64,000 nt of DNA from Paenibacillus harenae DSM 16969 (GTDB lineage Bacteria > Bacillota > Bacilli > Paenibacillales > Paenibacillaceae), in assembly GCF_000422465.1 (NCBI RefSeq), contig NZ_AULV01000014.1:1-64000 (forward strand), given 5' to 3'. Of the stretch, positions 35,246 to 43,236 are shown one piece after another (position 1 is the first letter of the stretch; every line of letters begins with the position of its first letter). The position numbers and the translations under genes are program-made. A model generated the notes under the pieces. It saw only the letters and a list, made by a program, of their open reading frames with translations, made no database searches and was not told the DNA's origin.

Positions 35246-35596
35246 CTTTTCCCCACTCCTTTTCATAGGACAGCTCTTCCATCCCTCCATTATAGAGAAC
35301 TTCTCTTTCACGGAAAAGCGTTAACGCCCTTCCTCGTCGATATACTCATGCATGCGAGGCCAGATCCGGCCGCCCGCTGAGGAAGTGTCGAAGGCGTGGG
35401 CGCCCGATGGACAGTTTTTAACGTGTATTCCCTGAGTTTGTTTCTTTTACGATTTTGCCATTACCCACATAATTCCTACTGCTAAACCTACACTTTGCAT
35501 ATAAAAAAACGATGAAACACGGGAATCGAAGATAAAAGTGCTCTTCATCCCCCGTTTCATCATCGTTTCTATCGATGTTTCTATCGATAATACACC
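35246..35596. other. intergenic stretch with a long imperfect hairpin
   Basis: No gene visible. Around 35503-35566 AAACGATGAAACACGGG can pair with CCCGTTTCATCATCGTTT, with seven A on its left, which would be a T-run for minus-strand transcription; there is no minus-strand gene ending here. ATCGATGTTTCTATCGAT follows. Could be the end of an unannotated minus-strand RNA or a remnant. Confidence 0.35.
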
Positions 35597-35627
35597 TTGA
35601 CCTTCACGCCGCGTCAACCTTTACGAT
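35597..35627 (+). promoter_or_regulatory. MerR-type promoter before the methyltransferase
   Basis: -35 TTGACC (35597-35602), 19-bp spacer holding TTCACGCCGCGTCAA, -10 TACGAT (35622-35627). The long spacer with a near-palindrome, and the start ATCACG-like half-sites, match MerR-controlled promoters. No MerR gene is adjacent; the two in this window are 4-5 kb away. Confidence 0.7.
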
Positions 35628-35661
35628 AAACCTGTATCTACTGGACGAAGGAGGAAGAAGC

Positions 35662-36348
35662 ATGCCGGATCATAATGCCATTTATAAAAATGAAGCGGAG
35701 CGCTATCATCAATTGATCTCGAAGCAGCCGGATTTGCGTGAGTGCATCGATGAGCTGCGCCCCTTCCGCGGGCTCGACATCGTTGACCTTGGCGCAGGCT
35801 CGGGCAGACTGACTGCCGTTCTGGCGCCCCAAGCGAAATCCATTATCGCTCTGGATGCATCGGAGGCCATGCTGGAAGTGACGGCTGCGGGATTAAAGGA
35901 AGCCGGACTGACGAATTGGAGTACGATAGCCGCCGACCATCGGCGGCTGCCTTTGGCTGATCAAAGCGCGGATCTGATCGTATCGGGCTGGAGCATCTGT
36001 TATTTGGGCGATTCCAGTCTGGCTGACTGGGAGCGGAACATCAGGGAGGTTATCGGGGAAATCAAACGGGTGCTGCGACCTGGCGGGACCGTCATTATTT
36101 TCGAGACGATGGGAACAGGGTATGAGACGCCGCACCCGCCGGCCTTCCTGAAGCCGTACTATTCGGCGCTCACGGAACAATATGGCTTCTCGCACAAATG
36201 GATTCGTACGGATTACCGCTTCGACAACGCCGCGCAGTCCGAGCAGCTCACCCGTTTCTTCTTCGGCGACGAGCTCGCGGACCGGGTGGTGCAGCAGAAA
36301 CTGCTTCAGGTACCCGAATGCGCAGGTGTCTGGTGGCTGCACCTCTAG
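35662..36348 (+). CDS. class I SAM-dependent methyltransferase (MerR-controlled)
   Basis: 228 residues from the ATG at 35662, GGAGG 7 nt upstream; the longer frame from 35575 runs across the promoter and is excluded. SAM motif LDIVDLGAGSGRLTAVLAP, motif II IIALDASEAML, and a UbiE/Methyltransf_11-like LPLADQSADLIVSGW. Substrate unknown. A promoter of the MerR type suggests induction by a xenobiotic or antibiotic. Confidence 0.85.
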   Translation: MPDHNAIYKNEAERYHQLISKQPDLRECIDELRPFRGLDIVDLGAGSGRLTAVLAPQAKSIIALDASEAMLEVTAAGLKEAGLTNWSTIAADHRRLPLADQSADLIVSGWSICYLGDSSLADWERNIREVIGEIKRVLRPGGTVIIFETMGTGYETPHPPAFLKPYYSALTEQYGFSHKWIRTDYRFDNAAQSEQLTRFFFGDELADRVVQQKLLQVPECAGVWWLHL

Positions 36349-36430
36349 TTAGCTTCACGAGCAGCCGCAAAATCGTCTTCATCGCGCCGCCCTCCGCTTC
36401 CTTCATGCGATCGCAAAAATCGCAAAAATT

Positions 36431-36474
36431 AAAACGCCAGCTCGACGGTTATTTAATCCGTTGTCTGGCGTTTC
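36431..36474. terminator. bidirectional terminator
   Basis: AAACGCCAG / CTGGCGTTT with an inner ACGG/CCGT stem. On the minus strand it continues GGCGTTTTAATTTTTG, ending the two small minus-strand genes; it also lies 80 bp after the + strand methyltransferase. Confidence 0.75.
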
Positions 36475-36497
36475 ATCGTTATACATTTCGGATCGAT

Positions 36498-36656
36498 CTA
36501 TTCGTGATCAAGTACTCCCGTTGTCTCTTGTGACGCCATTTGTTTTTGCGCTTTGGTTACTTGATTGCGTTCGTGATTGAATTCGTTTGCTTCGCTGTAT
36601 TTATCAGGATCTTCTTTGGCCTGATCTTCTTTTCCTATAGCTTGCGACTTATTCAT
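36498..36656 (-). CDS. very small hydrophilic protein, unknown
   Basis: 52 residues: it begins MNKSQAIGKEDQAKEDPDKY and ends TTGVLDHE; rich in K, E, Q and N, no hydrophobic segment. Its ATG lies on the stop codon of the upstream small gene (TAATG) and a terminator follows 24 bp after its stop. Composition is like that of small spore or stress proteins, but I do not recognise a family. Confidence 0.55.
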   Translation of the reverse strand: MNKSQAIGKEDQAKEDPDKYSEANEFNHERNQVTKAQKQMASQETTGVLDHE

Positions 36657-36928
36657 TAGGCTTGAGTATTCCCATCATCCGGGTGCGGAGTCGAGCGTTC
36701 AAACTCCGGAAGTTCCCTCTCCTCAATTTCTGGGATTTCAACCTGTGGAATTTCACTCTCACGAAAATCTTCCATTTTCTTATTCCTCCATATATACATC
36801 TTTTCTGTAACGCTTGGCATGATAAATTGCCTATGGAATATTGTAACTCCACCGTTCACGAAATATTCAAGTACGGTTGAAACCAAAAAACACCCTCGTT
36901 TTATTTTTTTAATAGCATCGTATTCCAC
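36656..36928 (-). CDS. small protein with acidic proline-rich tail, unknown
   Basis: 90 residues if it starts at the GTG at 36928 (GGAG 5 nt upstream). An internal ATG at 36775 also has GGAGG 9 nt upstream and would give a 39-residue acidic peptide (MEDFRESEIPQVEIPEIEER then ELPEFERSTPHPDDGNTQA). The last 39 residues have a repeating E-x-P pattern. Overlaps the next small gene by one base. Function unknown. Confidence 0.5.
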   Translation of the reverse strand: MEYDAIKKIKRGCFLVSTVLEYFVNGGVTIFHRQFIMPSVTEKMYIWRNKKMEDFRESEIPQVEIPEIEERELPEFERSTPHPDDGNTQA

Positions 36929-37022
36929 ACCCTCTCCAAGGAGGGGCGGTACTACAAAAAGTGAGTACTAGCTGCACGTCAAAGCGGTCATTATAATACA
37001 GACATACCAACATGAAAGGCAT

Positions 37023-39266
37023 GTGAAGACGATGGTCCGATTAAATGTGACGCGTGTCGGATTTCTGATGGGCGTTTCCCTGCTGCTTGCGGCAATCATT
37101 TACTTTTTTGCGGCCAACTGGAGCGGAATGGGGCGTGCGGACAAGATTCTCTCAGCTGCCGGCATTCTTGTCCTGTTCTACGGGGCAGCCTATTTTTTCT
37201 CAAAAATGAAGATGATGCTGGGGCATCATTCGTTTCTATCCGCGAGCCTGCTCGTCGGTGGCTGTATATCGTTCGGAGCGGCGGTCGCTCTCTTACATCA
37301 AATTTACCATTCGCAAGCGGACACGTTCGAGCTGTTTCTGGTTTGGTCCGTGCCGGCGTTGTTATTCGCTCTGATCACCCGAAATCAAGTGTTCTATATC
37401 CTCGCCTATGTGCTTGTGCATCTGACATTATGGCAGTTGTTCTATCCTACTTCGCTCTATGTCAGATATACGGACGGACAGCTTCTTCTTATTGGCGGCT
37501 TGTTCGCCTTCATAAATCTCGTATTGCTGGCTCTGACGGAGATCAAATGGCTGAAGTCCTATCCTCTGAAAGCGATGAGCTTCATCGTCTTTCACGGCTC
37601 CCTGCTCATCTTATCGAACGCTTTCGAGCACGCTGCTTACAACGTATGGACCAATGTCGCCTGCGTCGCCTCGATCGCGATCGGTTTTTATTATTTTGCC
37701 AAAGTCCGTTTGGACCGATCGATGCTTACGCTGCACGCGCTTGCGGCTTCCGCCTATGCGGTTGCGAAATTCGTCAGGCTGATGTCCGAGCATGCTTCTA
37801 CAACGTTCTTCAGCTTCGGGCTGTTATTCGTTGCCTTGCTCCTTACGGGAAATGTACTGTTTTTCCGGTATTTGAACCGATTGAACCAGGGCGGCGGGAA
37901 TGCCGGGGGAGAGGCTGTTGACGAAGAGCCGGATATTCAGAAAAGCGCGGTTATCGGAAAAGCGGTATCCACGATCGTTACCGTGATCGGCATACTGATC
38001 GGCAGTATTTCTCTAGTAGGTCTTGTCATGGCGGCTTCAGGAGACATCGAGCCTCAATATACGCTGTTTGTCTTTTCCTTGCTGTTTATCATCCCCGTCG
38101 TTCTGATCAAAAAAGCAAACAACGTCATCCGTTATACGCTGCTGACGATCGGATTCGCCGCGGGTATGGTTTCCATCGCCTGGATGGATCAGGCCGGCTT
38201 ATCGCTGCTGTTCCTCATCGTGACGATCGCCGGATGGTTCCGGCTGCAGGGAAGGGCTCAGCACCTTTTTACCTATCTGCTTCTGAATATTAACGCAGCA
38301 ATTCTGCTGTTCCAGCTGTTAGGAGACGCGCAGCATGCGGCCACCTATACCGTGTTCCTATTAACGATTCTGAATGCCGTCATCCTGGTATGCCGTTTCC
38401 TGCTACGCAACCGGACATCCAGGCGGCACTTGTGGGAGGGCGGGCTGTTTTTCACCCTGCTGTTCCTATTCTGGCTGACGTTTATGGAGGATATTTACCC
38501 GCATTCGAATCTCATATTTAATATATTCAACTTTATTATGGTTACCGGCTTAGTCTTTGTGTTCGTCCGCCGCAGCTTGGCATTCGAGAGCGTGATAAGC
38601 CTGGTTTTCTGGTTCGTCTACATTGCCTTTAAGTACTATGATCTGCTGTGGACGCTGCTTCACAAATCGGTTACGCTCGCGCTGCTCGGTCTGATTATCA
38701 TTACGGTCACTTATGTGTTCGCCTATCGGACGCGTGCAAGCGTACCGGAGGAAACGAACAAATTCGGCGGCATACTTCGAAAGAGCCCTGTTCTTATCGC
38801 AATGGTTATCGTCCTGCAGCTTGGCTATATCGGTCATCACGCTGCCGCCAGCGAATTGCTGCTTTCGAACGGGACGGCAATCAAGCTGCAGATCGAACCG
38901 CTCGATCCAAGGTCCATGCTGCAGGGCGATTATATTACGCTGAACTACACGATCTCCACTCCTCCGCAAGCTGTCGCAGCCGAGCTCGAAGCACGGCCGG
39001 GCCTCAGCCGGATCAAGGTCGTGCTCCGTCCGGATAACAGCGGCGTGTACGTCTTCGACCGTATCTACGAAGAGAGAGAACAGCTGGCCGATCATGAAGT
39101 GCTCATCAAAGGAAGAGTGAGCGGCTGGCAAAATATCTACTATGGCATCGAATCATACTTTATTCCAGAAGGAACAGGGGCCGCCGCGGAACAGACCGCC
39201 CGCTTTGCCTATGTCAGGGTGAATAGCCGCGGCGACGCGCTGCTTGAACGAGTCAGCAGGGAGTAG
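37023..39266 (+). CDS. GDYXXLXY-domain multi-pass membrane protein (DUF2157/DUF4401-like)
   Basis: 747 residues: about 18-20 hydrophobic segments from residue 10 to 600, then an extracytoplasmic C-terminal domain with the motif MLQGDYITLNYTIS, which defines the GDYXXLXY family. The N-terminal half resembles DUF2157 and the second half DUF4401 membrane proteins. Function unknown. Start may be GTG 37023 or ATG 37032 (MVRLNVTRVGFLMG); the ribosome site is weak. Monocistronic as far as can be seen. Confidence 0.85.
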   Translation: MKTMVRLNVTRVGFLMGVSLLLAAIIYFFAANWSGMGRADKILSAAGILVLFYGAAYFFSKMKMMLGHHSFLSASLLVGGCISFGAAVALLHQIYHSQADTFELFLVWSVPALLFALITRNQVFYILAYVLVHLTLWQLFYPTSLYVRYTDGQLLLIGGLFAFINLVLLALTEIKWLKSYPLKAMSFIVFHGSLLILSNAFEHAAYNVWTNVACVASIAIGFYYFAKVRLDRSMLTLHALAASAYAVAKFVRLMSEHASTTFFSFGLLFVALLLTGNVLFFRYLNRLNQGGGNAGGEAVDEEPDIQKSAVIGKAVSTIVTVIGILIGSISLVGLVMAASGDIEPQYTLFVFSLLFIIPVVLIKKANNVIRYTLLTIGFAAGMVSIAWMDQAGLSLLFLIVTIAGWFRLQGRAQHLFTYLLLNINAAILLFQLLGDAQHAATYTVFLLTILNAVILVCRFLLRNRTSRRHLWEGGLFFTLLFLFWLTFMEDIYPHSNLIFNIFNFIMVTGLVFVFVRRSLAFESVISLVFWFVYIAFKYYDLLWTLLHKSVTLALLGLIIITVTYVFAYRTRASVPEETNKFGGILRKSPVLIAMVIVLQLGYIGHHAAASELLLSNGTAIKLQIEPLDPRSMLQGDYITLNYTISTPPQAVAAELEARPGLSRIKVVLRPDNSGVYVFDRIYEEREQLADHEVLIKGRVSGWQNIYYGIESYFIPEGTGAAAEQTARFAYVRVNSRGDALLERVSRE

Positions 39267-39303
39267 CATGTGCCTTGCACATATGCCATAAGAATGTCCC
39301 TTG

Positions 39304-39768
39304 CTAATTCGCCAGCCTTCTAAGTTCCGGGTATTCTTCCAAATAACCGTTGCGGGCAAGCTCGGAGATCGCCTTCCGGATGCTTTGTTCATCCTCGCCG
39401 GATTGGTCGGAGAGCAGAAGCAGTTCGGAAATCGTAATATTTTTATGCTCCTTGCAATAGGTGAGAAGGCCCTTGGCCGCCCATGATAAGCGGTCGTCCT
39501 GGAATTCCCCGATCATTTTGCGGAACAGTTTATGCGGAATGAGCTGCTCATCCACGAGCGCTTGCATCGCTTTGACCGCCTGCTTCGTCGTCATTCGGCC
39601 CTTCATGGCCACTTCGGCTAACGATAAGGAAGCGGTATCGGCGGTGGTGCATGAGCTTAATACGATATAAATCATCTGTGAGTAAATATCGAGATTCGGC
39701 TTAAAAAAGATTTCAGTCGATATCGTGAAGTTACGCAAGCTGCTGCTTGGCGCGGATTCAGTCGTCAT
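39304..39768 (-). CDS. winged-helix protein, replication-initiator-like
   Basis: 154 residues with two helix-turn-helix-like parts: SLSLAEVAMKGRMTTKQAVKAMQALVDE and, after DDRLSWAAKGLLTYCKEHKNITISELLLLSDQSGEDEQSIRKAISELARNGYLEE, a second one. The second half is typical of small helix-turn-helix proteins related to plasmid/phage replication initiators. Cellular role unknown. Converges with the membrane-protein gene. Confidence 0.6.
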   Translation of the reverse strand: MTTESAPSSSLRNFTISTEIFFKPNLDIYSQMIYIVLSSCTTADTASLSLAEVAMKGRMTTKQAVKAMQALVDEQLIPHKLFRKMIGEFQDDRLSWAAKGLLTYCKEHKNITISELLLLSDQSGEDEQSIRKAISELARNGYLEEYPELRRLAN

Positions 39769-39863
39769 TGCGAGGTACTCCCTTCCCGGATAGTTGTATC
39801 ATTATAATTATACGGACGAGCTGCCTCCATTCGGACTTTTATGAGAGATTTATAATGAAGAAC

Positions 39864-39904
39864 AGGCGCCCCGCGGTCGATTAGACCATCGGGACGCCCC
39901 TTTT
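39864..39904. terminator. terminator before the MerR/TipA gene end
   Basis: GGCGCCCCGCGGTC / GACCATCGGGACGCC hairpin followed by CCTTTTA on the + strand and preceded by TTCTTCATT on the minus strand. Serves the minus-strand MerR gene that ends at 39908. Confidence 0.6.
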
Positions 39905-39907
39905 ACA

Positions 39908-40645
39908 TTATTCATTTTGATCCGCGTATACAGCCATCGCATCGCGCATGAAAGCGGCTAAGCCTTCGCCGAACTGGTCGATGTTTTTCGTAAAACGAGC
40001 GTCGTCGACATACATTTGCCCCAGCCCCCGGAAAGCCTCCAACGTATAGCTGCCCATCTTGTTCAGGTAGTCATACCATTCTTTAATGGCTGCCTGCGAT
40101 TCCGAGGATTCCGGCGATTCATGGCGCAGCGACGCCAGCTTCCTGTAAATCGCGTTCATGCCGTCCGCCAGCTCCTGCTGCTCCTGCTTCGTCATCTTGC
40201 CGATCTTCGCGTTCGATTGGTCTACCGCCTCGTCGCCCCAGCGATCGCGCGCTTCCTGCTCATAAGGATTGCTGCTGAAGTCAAAGCCTTCGAATTTTTG
40301 TTGGTTCGTCATTTTAATTTCTCCCTTCGCATGCCGGATCGTCAGTTCAAGCGTCTCGATCATCCGGTCGAGCTGGCGCCGTTTGTCGAGCAGCATCCGT
40401 CGTTGCAGCTCCAGCGCCTCCTCGTTGTTAAAGGATGGACTGCTGACGATCTCTTTAATTTTTTTCAAGGGGAAGCCCAGCTCGCGGAAAAATAAAATTT
40501 GCTGAAGCAGCTCCAGGCTTTCATCCGAATAAACGCGATAGCCGGACTCCGTCAGCTCCTCCGGTTTCAGCAGCCCGATCTCGTCATAATGATGCAACGT
40601 GCGTACACTGATCCCGACGAGATCTGCAACTTCCTTCACTTTCAT
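39908..40645 (-). CDS. MerR-family regulator with TipAS domain
   Basis: 245 residues from the ATG at 40645 (GGGAGG upstream; longer frame to 40684 crosses the promoter). MerR helix-turn-helix: MKVKEVADLVGISVRTLHHYDEIGLLKPEELTESGYRVYSDE; long dimer helix; TipAS-type effector domain from about 125 (KFEGFDFSSNPYEQEARDRWGDEAVDQSNAKI). Such regulators sense peptide antibiotics or drugs. Its promoter has the 19-bp spacer dyad, so it is autoregulated. It resembles the MerR at 30794. Confidence 0.9.
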   Translation of the reverse strand: MKVKEVADLVGISVRTLHHYDEIGLLKPEELTESGYRVYSDESLELLQQILFFRELGFPLKKIKEIVSSPSFNNEEALELQRRMLLDKRRQLDRMIETLELTIRHAKGEIKMTNQQKFEGFDFSSNPYEQEARDRWGDEAVDQSNAKIGKMTKQEQQELADGMNAIYRKLASLRHESPESSESQAAIKEWYDYLNKMGSYTLEAFRGLGQMYVDDARFTKNIDQFGEGLAAFMRDAMAVYADQNE

Positions 40646-40669
40646 TGCTGTCCGCCTCCCTTGATTATC

Positions 40670-40700
40670 ACTATAAAGTATCACGTAACGTGAGAGTCAA
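40670..40700 (-). promoter_or_regulatory. MerR-type promoter, 19-bp spacer
   Basis: Minus strand: -35 TTGACT (40700-40695), 19-bp spacer with the perfect dyad TCACGTTACGTGA, -10 TATAGT (40675-40670). A textbook MerR promoter directly before a MerR gene. Confidence 0.88.
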
Positions 40701-40707
40701 CCGTTTT

Positions 40708-41028
40708 TTAATCAATAAAATCCATCTCCGTATAGCGGTATTTCTCCAGATCGATCCGCCCTGATCCGCTTACCTCCACGCCTTCTCCGCTTAGATATAA
40801 CGTCTGCCTATACCGGGCTTCTTCATCCTTGATCGCGATCTCTCCCTTGGCATTGACGACTCTGTGCCAAGGCAGGTTGTGCGATTCGCTCATCGAGTGG
40901 AGGATCCGGACGACCTGTCTGGCCCCTCTTGGGCTGCCCGCCTGCCCCGCCACTTGCCCGTAAGTCATGACATAACCCTCGGGAATCGCTTTTATTACCT
41001 CGATTACTCTCTGCGTATAGGGCTGCAT
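40708..41028 (-). CDS. alkyltransferase-like protein (ATL)
   Basis: 106 residues of the MGMT DNA-binding domain (VMTYGQVAGQAGSPRGARQVVRILHS). The active-site PCHR of real methyltransferases is PWHR here (LPWHRVVN), which defines ATL proteins: they bind O6-alkylguanine and hand it to nucleotide excision repair without removing the alkyl group. Ends 8 bp before the promoter of the MerR gene on the same strand. Confidence 0.9.
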   Translation of the reverse strand: MQPYTQRVIEVIKAIPEGYVMTYGQVAGQAGSPRGARQVVRILHSMSESHNLPWHRVVNAKGEIAIKDEEARYRQTLYLSGEGVEVSGSGRIDLEKYRYTEMDFID

Positions 41029-41295
41029 ATGCTTCCTCGCTTCCTTCCCTCGCTAATCGGTTTTCTTATACCTTATCAAAGTAATCCGTTCAGGAATAGC
41101 CATAATATAATCGGAGAATACTAGCTGGAACGAGCGCTTTTTCACATTTTTTTCGAAAAGTTATTCACTTTTGCTTCAAACGATGTAGAATAGAAGTAAT
41201 GGGTTTGAATCCGATTCCGTCACATACGCTATTGCGTAACCTTCACCGCAGTCACAAGTGTGAGAAAAACATGCGAGGCCTTTTTTTCAAAAACT

Positions 41296-41313
41296 TTGTG
41301 AAAAGTGTAACAA
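41296..41313. promoter_or_regulatory. candidate Rex operator before yjlC-ndh
   Basis: TTGTGAAAAGTGTAACAA resembles the Rex site TTGTGAAATTTTTCACAA. In Bacillus subtilis the yjlC-ndh operon is a known Rex target. It lies about 90 bp upstream of the yjlC start. A separate dyad TCACAAGTGTGA is at 41252-41263. Confidence 0.5.
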
Positions 41314-41402
41314 TGTTCTGAGGTGCGCAGCCTTACCTATAGCGGCTGACTCAATTGAGACTAAACTTACCTTCAAATTTACGCAAAGGGGGACATTCTC
41401 TT

Positions 41403-41843
41403 ATGTCACAAGTATCTACCGAGCAAGCTGCTGCACTAAGTGTAGCTGATGAAAAACAGCCGTTAGACGTGCTTGATCAGCTAATGAAGCCGGAGGTTCA
41501 ACAGTCCTTGACCGTACTGGTCGATAACCTGCCGAAATTAGCCGAGATGGTCACGCTGATGACCAAGGCTTATGATTTTGCTCAAGGCATCGCAACGGAT
41601 AAAGTGCTGATCAACGATTTCGCTCAAGGTATCGGTGAATTCGTTAAACCGGTTCAAGAAAAAGCAAAAGGCATCGCGACCGCTGCAATGGAAGCCGGCG
41701 AGCGCTCGCAGGAAGCGGCGGGCACGACCGTCGGCTTGTTTGCCATGCTGAAAATGCTGAAGGACCCGGAGGTTCAGAAGACGCTTCGCTTCGCGCAAGC
41801 TTTCCTGAACGTAATGGCTGAACGGAGAAACGAAAAGGCCTAA
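41403..41843 (+). CDS. yjlC: DUF1641 protein, YjlC-like
   Basis: 146 residues from the ATG at 41403 (GGGGGA upstream). DUF1641 features: a helical protein with VADEKQPLDVLDQLMKPEVQQSL, the LPKLAEMVTLMTKAYDFAQGI stretch and a C-terminal glycine-containing helix (GLFAMLKMLKDPEVQKTLRFAQAF). In Bacillus it precedes ndh in one operon, as it does here with 35 bp between the frames. Role unknown, possibly membrane association of redox enzymes. Confidence 0.85.
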   Translation: MSQVSTEQAAALSVADEKQPLDVLDQLMKPEVQQSLTVLVDNLPKLAEMVTLMTKAYDFAQGIATDKVLINDFAQGIGEFVKPVQEKAKGIATAAMEAGERSQEAAGTTVGLFAMLKMLKDPEVQKTLRFAQAFLNVMAERRNEKA

Positions 41844-41878
41844 TCACCGAATACGCATAGAACGAATGGAGGATGAAC

Positions 41879-43060
41879 ATGTCGAAGGAAATTTTAATTC
41901 TAGGCGGCGGTTACGGCGGTATTCTTACCGCTCTGACAGCGCGTCAACATTTATCGGCCTCGGAAGCGAGCATTACGCTCGTTAACCGTTTCCCTACTCA
42001 TCAAATCATTACCGAGCTTCACCGTCTTGCGGGCGGCACGATTTCCGAAGGAGCCGTTGCGCTTCCGCTGAAGAAGCTTCTCCGTGATAAAGACATTAAT
42101 ATCATCGTGGATGCGGTCAAAGAAATTAAGCCGAACGACAAGACGGTCGTTCTGGAGAGCGGACAAGTACAAAGATACCATGCTCTTGTCGTCGCTCTGG
42201 GCAGCGAGACGAACTACTTCGGCATTCCGGGTCTTGAGGAGAACAGCCTCGTGCTTAAATCCGTTGCCGATGCGAACCGCATTCGCGCACATGTTGAAGC
42301 CAAGCTGGATGCGTACAAACAATCCGGCAATATAGCCGATGCGACGATCGTTGTAGGCGGCGGCGGCTTGACCGGCGTCGAGCTTGTAGGCGAATTCGCA
42401 GACAAATTGCCTGAGGTTTGCCGCAGCAAAGGCATCGATTTCAATGACGTGGCGTTATACTGCGTAGAAGCAGGGCCGGCCGTTCTGCCGATCTTCCCTA
42501 AAGTATTGATCGATCGTGCGGTATCGAGCCTGGAGAAGCGCGGCGTCAACTTCATTACCGGCGTGGCGATTACCGAAGCAACCAAAAATTCCGTATCGCT
42601 GAAGGACGGCCGTACGATCGAGTCCAGCACCATCATCTGGACAGGCGGCGTCAAAGGCAATCCGGTCGTTGGCAGCAGCGGCCTGGCAGAGGATCGCGGT
42701 CGTTCTACCGTAACGCCAACCCTGCAATCGACATCGCATCCTGACGTCTTCCTTGCGGGCGACTGCGCGGTCGTATTCCCTGAGGGCGGCGATCGTCCTT
42801 ACCCGCCGACAGCTCAGCTGGCATGGCAAATGGGCGAAACGGTCGGCTATAATCTGTCGGTTCACCTCAAAGGCGGCGTGATGGACAAATTTAATCCGGT
42901 ATTCTCCGGTACGCTCGGCAGCCTTGGACGTAAGGACGCCGTAGGCACAATCGGCGGCAACGCTACCCAGCTGAAAGGCTTGCCTGCAACGCTGATGAAG
43001 GAAGCGAGCAACATCCGCTACCTGTCGCATATCCACGGACTGTTCGCGCTGGCTTATTAA
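41879..43060 (+). CDS. ndh: type II NADH dehydrogenase
   Basis: 393 residues from the ATG at 41879 (GGAGG 6 nt upstream; the ATG at 41873 touches the site). Two dinucleotide-binding motifs: EILILGGGYGGILTALTAR for FAD and IVVGGGGLTGVELVGEFAD for NADH; VFLAGDCAVVFPEGGDRPYPPTAQLAWQMG is the third FAD contact and quinone region. Peripheral membrane enzyme passing electrons from NADH to menaquinone without proton pumping. Cotranscribed with yjlC, terminator directly after. Confidence 0.93.
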   Translation: MSKEILILGGGYGGILTALTARQHLSASEASITLVNRFPTHQIITELHRLAGGTISEGAVALPLKKLLRDKDINIIVDAVKEIKPNDKTVVLESGQVQRYHALVVALGSETNYFGIPGLEENSLVLKSVADANRIRAHVEAKLDAYKQSGNIADATIVVGGGGLTGVELVGEFADKLPEVCRSKGIDFNDVALYCVEAGPAVLPIFPKVLIDRAVSSLEKRGVNFITGVAITEATKNSVSLKDGRTIESSTIIWTGGVKGNPVVGSSGLAEDRGRSTVTPTLQSTSHPDVFLAGDCAVVFPEGGDRPYPPTAQLAWQMGETVGYNLSVHLKGGVMDKFNPVFSGTLGSLGRKDAVGTIGGNATQLKGLPATLMKEASNIRYLSHIHGLFALAY

Positions 43061-43073
43061 TTGATAGTGGTAT

Positions 43074-43099
43074 GGAGGGCATAGTGCCCTCCTTTTTTT
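43074..43099 (+). terminator. terminator of yjlC-ndh
   Basis: GGAGGGCA / TGCCCTCC stem with a 3-nt loop, then seven T. Begins 14 bp after the ndh stop. Confidence 0.95.
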
Positions 43100-43236
43100 A
43101 TGCGCAAATGACCAAATTATCAGAAATTGGCATGGAATTGGTGCATGTCCTATGCAGAATATATGATTTTCCAATACTATATTTAAGATAAAAGAATGAC
43201 AGAGAAGCATACTGGGGGAGATTTTTATCTCCTCCC

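Noticed and set aside
41403..43060. ndh as a nitrite- or sulfide-quinone oxidoreductase
   Set aside because: The two GxGxxG motifs and the yjlC neighbour fit type II NADH dehydrogenase better; the cysteines of sulfide-quinone reductases are absent.
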